Positions 35,846 to 42,052 of a DNA stretch of 42,052 nt are shown piece by piece (within the stretch, counting starts at the first letter, position 1; the number at the start of each line of letters is the position of its first letter). The DNA comes from Alphaproteobacteria bacterium. Its GTDB lineage: Bacteria; Pseudomonadota; Alphaproteobacteria; Paracaedibacterales; VGCI01. The DNA is taken from assembly GCA_019746225.1 (NCBI GenBank), contig JAIESE010000009.1, positions 1 to 42,052 of the forward strand. The letters run 5' to 3'. A program made the translations under genes and the position numbers. A model generated the notes under the pieces. It was not told the origin of the DNA, made no database searches, and saw only the letters and a list, made by a program, of their open reading frames with translations.

Positions 35846-36082
35846 TTGATGTTCATAAAGGGATCCTCTCAAGTTGCACAAATTCAGATTTTACATCTGG
35901 AGTTGTATCATGGAAATTTAATTAAAAAATGTGATTGTAACAGTCTGTCAGACATCCTGCTGTCGTTATCCTTTCAAGAAATATCGTATATTTTGACTCA
36001 TCCAGCTGAATGTAGAATCCATAATATGGATCAGGAGGAAGAGGTGGAAAGGAGCCTTGCCTATCTTAGAAAGCATGCTTAA
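35846..36082 (+). CDS. Small hypothetical protein, about 78 aa
   Basis: I do not recognise it. The frame has a helical, protein-like composition (SLSDILLSLSFQEISYILTH, then a charged EEEVERSLAYLRKHA end) and three Cys. The start is uncertain (TTG at 35846 or the next codon, ATG) with no evident ribosome binding site. It ends about 165 bases before the propeller gene. Confidence 0.35.
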   Translation: MMFIKGSSQVAQIQILHLELYHGNLIKKCDCNSLSDILLSLSFQEISYILTHPAECRIHNMDQEEEVERSLAYLRKHA

Positions 36083-36248
36083 GCACTAGGAAACACTGGG
36101 TTGATAGTCGTCACTAGTATCTTTTAGACATGTTGTCGCAAGTTTAAGTAAGAGGCTTGTATCTACAAAGATAGGGGTATAATTATCATTTATCGATTGG
36201 CTTAGGAATTAGACCAATTGCAACATTACCGGAAATATGGAGAGTTTG

Positions 36249-38792
36249 ATGGGTTTTTGTAAGAGTTTAATGGTTATTTCTTTGCTTTGTCTCTCAAATA
36301 TCGCATTATCGGCTGAATTTGAAGGTGATTCAAAATCCCTTTCTGGCTCTCCTCCTTCATTCGCTCCTTTAACAAAACCCTATTCAATTCTCTTAATTGA
36401 AGAAGGTGAAAATAGCTTAGGAATTTATAACTCAGAGACAAGAAAAGAGATCGGACGTATAAAACTCAACTTTTATCCCCATGAGATAGAAGTATCAGAT
36501 GATATGAAACGGGCTTATGTTTCTAACTTTGGCATTAGAGATTATGATGCCAAAATAGGATACCCTGGCAATAGTGTATCTATAATAGATCTTGAAAAAT
36601 TTTGTGAAATTGGCCGGTTCTATACAACTCTTAATGGGAGAAATTATTGGGGCCCCCATGGTTTGAAATTGCATCCAGATGGCAAGCGCATATTTGTAAA
36701 TGTTGAGTGCGTAAATGGTCGCTATCCTACTTCAAATGCCCCACAAGAATCAATGATTCTTATTTTTAATTTAGATGAGAATGTGGCACAAGGGTTGTTG
36801 CCCCCACCTCTCGACTCAGACTCCAAAGTAGTTTCATATCAAGTAATGCCTGGAACACACAATTTTCTATTTGCTCCACATGGAACTGATTACCAGAACA
36901 CTGATTATAGGGAAATATGGTATTATTCTGGTTCTAACGGTGTTTCACGTATCAACTCAGAAACAGGCGCATTAATAAGACATTATCCCACAAATGCACA
37001 AAATACAAAACATAAAGGAACAACTTTTAATGGCGCAGTGAGAGGCCTATCGTTTAATGCAGAGGGGACACGATTGTTAGTATCTGCAAAAAACGAAATT
37101 TCAATTATCGACGTTAAAGTCGGGAGCAATACTTATGGTGAGATAATCCAACAAATTGGAAATTTAGGAGTTGGACAGCTATTTTATTCAAAGTTCGTTC
37201 CTGGTAAAAACCTAGTTTTAGCTCCTGCAGCACGAGAGAGTCAGGTCCTAGTTATAGATATAAGTCCTCAAATCAGTGATGAGAAACGGGTTGTGAAACG
37301 ATTTATAACGGGTGTAGATCCTCTTCAAGTAATGATATCACCGTTTTTGGATGAACAGAAAGCCTTTGTAACTAATGCAGATAGCTCCTGGGTATCTGAA
37401 ATCGATTTGGAGGGGATGCAGCTGAGTTCTAAGAGAATCCCTACAAAAGGGGGAGCAAATGGTATAGCTTTTTCAAATTACCTTCCAAGTCCCCCAGCGC
37501 ATCCGATTAAAATTGGGGTGTGTTTACCTTTTACAGGCCAATATGCTGCAGAAGGAAGAGAATGTTTTTTAGGAATCCAATTTTGGCAAGAAACGATCAA
37601 TAATGCTGGTGGGATTGTCGTTGGGAAAGACAGATATCAAGTAGAAATATGTCACGAAGATACGGCCTCAAGTATCGACGAAAAGACTCTAGAACAGCTC
37701 ATTAGAGATTTTGTAAGAAGAAATTCAAGTTTACAGACAAATCAAGGTATTGTGGCGATGTTTGGGACTTACCCTTCATATGCAAATTTGCCTATCGCAA
37801 GAACTTTGAATCAATGGGATATCCCATTGATTACTTCTACAGGAAGGGATCCAGCTCTTTTTAATGCTGGGCTACAAAATCTTTTTGGAATTTCACCAGT
37901 AAAGCACATAGCTGATTTAACAGGCACATTCCAAACAATCTATCGCCATACACACCCTAAACCTATTACAGCTATGATTTTAGCGTGTAAAGAGTGTGAT
38001 TCTCAAGAAGAAGCTAAGGCACTCGCAAAATATATTTCGAGAAACGGTGTTAAAGTACTTTCTCCTTTCAACTTAGGCACACTCGAGGAGCCCCCAATTA
38101 TTTCTTTTACACATTGCTTGGCCTATCAGGAGTCAAGAGAACTAAAGGAGCTAAGTGAATTAATGGAGAGCCTTAACAAAGAAGCGCAGCAAAATTGCCA
38201 ATATTACCCCGATCTTCTTTTCGTTTCTGGGCATAGAAAAGAATCAGCAGCTATTATTGACGCCTGCAACAAACTAGAATTTACTTATGGAACGCTCGCT
38301 CTCAATGTAGGAATAACAAGTCATCATTTTCTTGTTCAAGTTCCCTCTGCCGTTGAAAATATACTCGGAAGTGTTTGTTGGTCAGATGGTTGTTTCGAGT
38401 TTGCCAAGGATCGTTTTGTTGGTTCCACAGACTTTCAAAGATTGTTCTATGAAAGATATAGCGAAGACCCCTCAGAACTTGTTGCTGGATTTGCAGCTTC
38501 AGGTATTGTTGTAGAAGAGGGCCTCAAAAAATGTAAGACCCATAAGGGAGTAGTCGACTTTTCCGGACAAATTTTACTGGGAGCTATCCGCCCACTAGAT
38601 CTAATGACATTTTATGGTCCAATTACATTTGATTTTAACACTGGGGCTAACACGGCAAAACAAATCATTACCGTACAACTAAAAACTGTAAACTCTAAGT
38701 TAAAAGGAGTACCGGTTTGGCCAGTTTCAATATCTGGTAAGGAAAAGCCTACTTTGCCACTTTCAAGAATGGTTTTAAAAAAAATCTTATGA
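36249..38792 (+). CDS. Exported beta-propeller fused to LivJ-type ligand-binding domain
   Basis: The start is probably the ATG at 36249 (847 residues), since GGAGAG lies four bases before it; an earlier ATG at 36237 is in frame. A signal peptide (SLMVISLLCLSNIALSAEF) is followed by a YVTN-type propeller of about 370 residues (SVSIIDLEKFCEIGRF, PHGLKLHPDGKRIFVNVE, RGLSFNAEGTRLLVSAKNE). From about residue 425 to 800 runs a type I periplasmic binding fold (IKIGVCLPFTGQYAAEGREC, INNAGGIVVGKDRYQVEIC), as in receptors for branched-chain amino acids. The separate counterparts occur together in PQQ-linked alcohol catabolism clusters, but a fusion is unusual. It is 15 bases before the amine oxidase gene, hence likely cotranscribed. 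Confidence 0.85.
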   Translation: MGFCKSLMVISLLCLSNIALSAEFEGDSKSLSGSPPSFAPLTKPYSILLIEEGENSLGIYNSETRKEIGRIKLNFYPHEIEVSDDMKRAYVSNFGIRDYDAKIGYPGNSVSIIDLEKFCEIGRFYTTLNGRNYWGPHGLKLHPDGKRIFVNVECVNGRYPTSNAPQESMILIFNLDENVAQGLLPPPLDSDSKVVSYQVMPGTHNFLFAPHGTDYQNTDYREIWYYSGSNGVSRINSETGALIRHYPTNAQNTKHKGTTFNGAVRGLSFNAEGTRLLVSAKNEISIIDVKVGSNTYGEIIQQIGNLGVGQLFYSKFVPGKNLVLAPAARESQVLVIDISPQISDEKRVVKRFITGVDPLQVMISPFLDEQKAFVTNADSSWVSEIDLEGMQLSSKRIPTKGGANGIAFSNYLPSPPAHPIKIGVCLPFTGQYAAEGRECFLGIQFWQETINNAGGIVVGKDRYQVEICHEDTASSIDEKTLEQLIRDFVRRNSSLQTNQGIVAMFGTYPSYANLPIARTLNQWDIPLITSTGRDPALFNAGLQNLFGISPVKHIADLTGTFQTIYRHTHPKPITAMILACKECDSQEEAKALAKYISRNGVKVLSPFNLGTLEEPPIISFTHCLAYQESRELKELSELMESLNKEAQQNCQYYPDLLFVSGHRKESAAIIDACNKLEFTYGTLALNVGITSHHFLVQVPSAVENILGSVCWSDGCFEFAKDRFVGSTDFQRLFYERYSEDPSELVAGFAASGIVVEEGLKKCKTHKGVVDFSGQILLGAIRPLDLMTFYGPITFDFNTGANTAKQIITVQLKTVNSKLKGVPVWPVSISGKEKPTLPLSRMVLKKIL

Positions 38793-38807
38793 AATAAGGA
38801 TTTATAA

Positions 38808-40571
38808 ATGAAAAAAAGATTGCTGAGTATATTCTTTTGGGGATTGTTATTTTCGTATCATTTTGTGAATTGTTCAGATACATGTGCTATGGAAGGAATT
38901 GTTACAAAGCATTTAATTAGACAAACCCCAGTATTAAGACAACTCACGAGAATTGCTCATAAGGATCAACTTCATAAAAGAGAAATAAAACACATAAAAG
39001 TTATTGGTGGAGGTATAGCAGGGCTTACAGCTGCCTATGAGTTAAACAAACTCGGTCATAAGGTAGAAATTATCGAAGCTTCAAGACGCGTGGGAGGAAG
39101 AATTTGGACTCATGCTTTCGAATCAACGGGGCAATATGGGGAGTTGGGTGCCATGCGGATTCCTGCAAGTCATGATTATGCACTGCATTATATTGGCGTT
39201 GCGGGTCTTATAGACAGTCTTCGGCCCTTTATTACAGCTCATCAAAATACAAATTGTTTCTATCATTTAAGAGGAAAAGCATGCCGAATGCGAGATGCAA
39301 CAAGCTTTATAAATGAAACATATCATTTATCACCATATGAGCAAGAGCTTTTGTCCAAATTTCCTCCGCCGGAGATTTTGCGTCAGCATATATCAAGCGC
39401 CATTCAATTAGTCAAAACTGCGGGAAAGAATACTAATGGTGACCCCGAAAGTGAGGAAAATTGGGGGGGATTATTAGGAACAACTTTTTTGAGTGACCAT
39501 GCACTTGAACTTGAGGGGCTCTCTCTTGGAGAGTTTTTAAAACGTCGTATGGAAAGTCCAAGTGCAAAAGAGTTAGTTGGGGTTACAACTGGATTAGAGT
39601 TGTGGTGGGACAAAGCTGTATCTATGTTTCTTCGTGAGGGAATTACTGAAACAGGCGATGGACTACAAGAAATTGTGGGTGGGTTTAGCAGATTGCCAAA
39701 TGCCCTTTCTGACTTGCTAAGAAGTAAGGTGAATATGCGGTTAAATACAGAAGTAGTCTCACTTGAATTACTAGCTGATCCTAAACATAAAGTATTAATA
39801 AGAACTCGACCCACAAACCCAACAAAATGGGATTCTCCTCCGACAAATGAGAAAGTAACGGAAGAGACGGCTGATTATGTTATTTGTACTATCCCCTTTA
39901 GTGTTCTTAGAATGATGGATATTAAGGGTTTAAGTCCCATGAAAATGGAAGCTATACGCAATCTTAGTTATGCATCTTCATCAAAAGTACTCCTCCATTT
40001 TCAGCATAGATTTTGGGAGGATGGGTCTGCAGAAGAGCGTATTCTTGGTGGAGCCTCAATGAGTGATCAGATTACTCGCTGCACCTATTATCCTTCAGAC
40101 CATGCTGTGCAGACATCAACAAAAAAAAGATCAAGAGCACACAACAGCATCTACACAGTCTCAGAACCTTTAAACATAACTCATAAACATGATCGAAATT
40201 TCAAGGCGTCTAACCCAGGAGTCCTATTAGGGAGCTATAATTGGGGACAAGATGCTATTAGACTCGGTGCTCTTCCACCCGATGAACGTGCAGAAGTCGT
40301 CATAAAGGAACTCGAAAAAATTCATCCAGAAATTCGTCAGCACATTCATCCAAGAGAACCCCACATGGCAATGTTTTGGGATTCATATCGTTGGAGTCGG
40401 GGAGCATTTTGTGGTATGCGTGCCAATGATATGAGAGAATATCATCATATTTCTAAGCAACGTGAAGGTAATTTATTCTTTGCCGGGGAGCACTGTTCTC
40501 TAGATTCAGGTTGGATTCAAGGTGCTATTAAGTCTGCCCTAGATGTAGTTGAAAAATTGTCAGAGAAATAA
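38808..40571 (+). CDS. Exported flavin amine / L-amino-acid oxidase
   Basis: The 587-residue protein starts after AAGGAT with a hydrophobic signal (LLSIFFWGLLFSYHFVNC). The FAD-binding Rossmann motif IKVIGGGIAGLTAAYELNKL (G67-x-G-x-x-G72) is followed by GGRIWTH and YGELGAMRIP, the substrate-side motif of L-amino-acid and monoamine oxidases. The C-terminus has LFFAGEHCSLDSGWIQGAI, the second FAD contact. The family oxidises amines or amino acids with release of ammonia and hydrogen peroxide. It lacks a twin-arginine motif although it should bind FAD. The upstream fused receptor, whose ligands may be amino acids, could deliver or sense the substrate. Confidence 0.9.
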   Translation: MKKRLLSIFFWGLLFSYHFVNCSDTCAMEGIVTKHLIRQTPVLRQLTRIAHKDQLHKREIKHIKVIGGGIAGLTAAYELNKLGHKVEIIEASRRVGGRIWTHAFESTGQYGELGAMRIPASHDYALHYIGVAGLIDSLRPFITAHQNTNCFYHLRGKACRMRDATSFINETYHLSPYEQELLSKFPPPEILRQHISSAIQLVKTAGKNTNGDPESEENWGGLLGTTFLSDHALELEGLSLGEFLKRRMESPSAKELVGVTTGLELWWDKAVSMFLREGITETGDGLQEIVGGFSRLPNALSDLLRSKVNMRLNTEVVSLELLADPKHKVLIRTRPTNPTKWDSPPTNEKVTEETADYVICTIPFSVLRMMDIKGLSPMKMEAIRNLSYASSSKVLLHFQHRFWEDGSAEERILGGASMSDQITRCTYYPSDHAVQTSTKKRSRAHNSIYTVSEPLNITHKHDRNFKASNPGVLLGSYNWGQDAIRLGALPPDERAEVVIKELEKIHPEIRQHIHPREPHMAMFWDSYRWSRGAFCGMRANDMREYHHISKQREGNLFFAGEHCSLDSGWIQGAIKSALDVVEKLSEK

Positions 40572-40578
40572 ATTTCTT

Positions 40579-41826
40579 CTAACGTTGAATTTCGTGTTCT
40601 AACTTTTCTAACTTAGACTGAAACCTTACCAGATGTCTAGATTCCTTAGAATAGTGAGTTTTTAGGATTTGAAGGGATTGGCGTAAAAAATTTATAGCTT
40701 CTTTAATGTTATTTTGAGAATTTTGGTTTTTACCCTCTGTTTTATCATTTTGAGCTTTTTTTACATGTAGGTCTGAAAGCCTTTCTAAGGTGGTATAATA
40801 CTCAGGATGGCTTTTTGATTGGAGTATCAACGAAGCATTTTTTAAGTGCTCTTCTGCTAAAACCACATCTCCTTCAAGTAGGTTCACCTCAGCGAGATTG
40901 GTTAAGCCCCATGCTATATCAAAGTGCTCAGATCCATAGTTCTTTTTGCAAATTTCTATGCTTCTTTCAATAACGCTCTTGGCCTTTTCATACTCTTTAA
41001 GGGCCTTATAAACCCCTCCGAGGTGTCTTAACGCACGCGCAAGCTCAATGTGCTTATCAAAAAAGTATTCCTTATAAACAGTTAGACTTTTTTCAAGGAG
41101 ATCTTTAGCTTTTATTTGGTCTCCAAGTTCATGATAGATAATACCTAAATGTGCAGAAACCCATGCAATCCTAATGTGATTATCAGAGCAGTAATTTCGA
41201 TAAGAGGTAAGACTCTTTTCCAGCATGTCTTTTGCCTTAAGGTAATCTCCAAGCTCTATGTGGACAGTTGCCAAAGTTGCCAAAGCCCAAGAAATTTTAG
41301 TATGCTCTGCTGGTAGATGCTGTTTATATAGTTCAAGGCTTTGTTCAATTAAATCCTTTGCCTTTCCATAATTACCGAGGTCTCTGTAAACAATTCCAAT
41401 TTGAGCCAATATCCAAGCAACCTTAATATGGTTCTCAGATAAATGCTCTTGGTAGATAGAGAGACTTTCTTCGAGTGATAGCCTTGCTTTTTCATAGTTA
41501 CCTAGGATTCTGTATGTAGTGCCTAAATACCCCAAAGTTCTTGCAATAACAGAAAAGTTTTCAACAGCACTTTTGTTGAGAATTGCAAGGTTTTGTTCGA
41601 GAAAAGTTTTTGCTTTTGCATAGTTGCCTAAATAGAAATATAAAGCTCCTAATGCACACCGGGCTGCTGCCTGAGAAGAAATTGGTAACAATTCAGAGTG
41701 TGTTAAAAACACCTCACAATGACTTTTCATTTTTAAAAGCTCATCTTCATCTATTGCTTTGGCCAAATAATTTTCTAAGGCAATCCCAATTTTTCCTAGA
41801 ATTTCATCTTCTCTTTTAATATTCAT
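40579..41826 (-). CDS. TPR-repeat protein (kinesin-light-chain-like repeats)
   Basis: About 415 residues hold at least seven TPR units of 42 residues, typical of the TPR_10/TPR_12 kind: ALGALYFYLGNYAKAKTFLE, YLGTTYRILGNYEKARLSLE, QIGIVYRDLGNYGKAKDLIE, HLGIIYHELGDQIKAKDLLE and so on. Such repeats bind other proteins. There is no signal peptide, so it may be cytoplasmic, or a type IV-like effector, which cannot be seen here. The start may be the ATG at 41826 or a GTG at 41874; neither has a good ribosome binding site. It converges with the amine oxidase gene with only seven bases between the stops. Confidence 0.85.
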   Translation of the reverse strand: MNIKREDEILGKIGIALENYLAKAIDEDELLKMKSHCEVFLTHSELLPISSQAAARCALGALYFYLGNYAKAKTFLEQNLAILNKSAVENFSVIARTLGYLGTTYRILGNYEKARLSLEESLSIYQEHLSENHIKVAWILAQIGIVYRDLGNYGKAKDLIEQSLELYKQHLPAEHTKISWALATLATVHIELGDYLKAKDMLEKSLTSYRNYCSDNHIRIAWVSAHLGIIYHELGDQIKAKDLLEKSLTVYKEYFFDKHIELARALRHLGGVYKALKEYEKAKSVIERSIEICKKNYGSEHFDIAWGLTNLAEVNLLEGDVVLAEEHLKNASLILQSKSHPEYYTTLERLSDLHVKKAQNDKTEGKNQNSQNNIKEAINFLRQSLQILKTHYSKESRHLVRFQSKLEKLEHEIQR

Positions 41827-42012
41827 GGTTTTGATTAGATACTTTAAACTTATTGCTTGTGTGCTTCTATGCACAGATATGCTAGGTATGTCATAAACTT
41901 TTGATTCATTTGTAATAAGAGAATATTGTTTTAGATGATAAATAAAATTATCAACAACTACATCGCTTTTTAAGGGAGGGTATTAACAAATAAGTGACGT
42001 CATGCTAAGATG

Positions 42013-42033
42013 CCTCCAAACAACTAATGGAGG
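42013..42033 (+). promoter_or_regulatory. Hairpin hiding a ribosome binding site
   Basis: CCTCCA (42013-42018) pairs with TGGAGG (42028-42033), and the second arm is the Shine-Dalgarno of the gene starting at 42040. The hairpin could lower translation until melted or bound. Confidence 0.45.
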
Positions 42034-42039
42034 TATAAA

Positions 42040-42052
42040 ATGGAAATCGTTT
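42040..42052 (+). CDS. Start of a gene cut by the right window edge
   Basis: TGGAGGT at 42028-42034 lies five bases before an ATG at 42040, and the frame (MEIV) runs off the window. The product cannot be told. Confidence 0.55.

Overview
The window looks like the chromosome of a low-GC alphaproteobacterium, probably an intracellular or host-associated lineage such as Holosporales. This placement is inferred. The support is a three-gene transhydrogenase set (pntAA-pntAB-pntB, the layout usual in alphaproteobacteria), several LuxR-type regulators, and many proteins with Sec-type N-termini that look aimed at a eukaryotic host. No 16S rRNA or other phylogenetic marker is present.

Left part (1-7759): a housekeeping block, mostly on the minus strand. 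Reading with transcription it holds a periplasmic transglutaminase-like protein (DUF3857 type), the transhydrogenase operon, a GNAT acetyltransferase and a secreted beta-lactamase-family serine hydrolase cut by the window edge. An unrecognised 327-residue protein lies on the plus strand next to a tRNA-Thr(CGT) gene.

Middle part (about 7848-19300): an 11.4-kb integrative element inserted in the tRNA-Thr gene. A 54-bp perfect copy of the tRNA 3' part (about 69 bp with two mismatches) lies at both ends. Just inside each end is a tandem GGGTATAC motif that may be integrase arm-type sites. The element carries an AlpA-like regulator translationally coupled to a TOPRIM/DUF3987 primase-helicase, a LysR regulator, a putative heme-oxygenase-fold metalloenzyme divergent from a POT/PTR peptide transporter, a cluster of six TGTCGCA/G repeats that could be an origin, an AbiE toxin-antitoxin pair and a tyrosine integrase. 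The integrase has two +1 frameshifts and AbiEii one -1 frameshift, all in T runs. The element is therefore either decaying or affected by homopolymer sequencing errors.

Right part (19.8-42 kb): a thioesterase and a LuxR regulator, then an unusual run of genes whose products mostly carry Sec-type signal peptides: a 2H phosphoesterase, a V8-like serine protease in an operon with a large putative deaminase, a Dph6-like ATP pyrophosphatase, a class 3 lipase (export signal unclear), a second deaminase coupled to a Sel1-repeat protein through an ATA codon, a LOG-family nucleosidase-like protein, a beta-propeller/LivJ fusion in an operon with a flavin amine oxidase, and a TPR protein. A second LuxR-type regulator sits among them, and a conjugation-gene scar lies at 22.6-23.0 kb. 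Several of these enzymes belong to families that act on nucleotides, RNA or translation factors and are normally cytoplasmic. I read the region as a candidate effector or exo-enzyme locus, and this is the most interesting part of the window.
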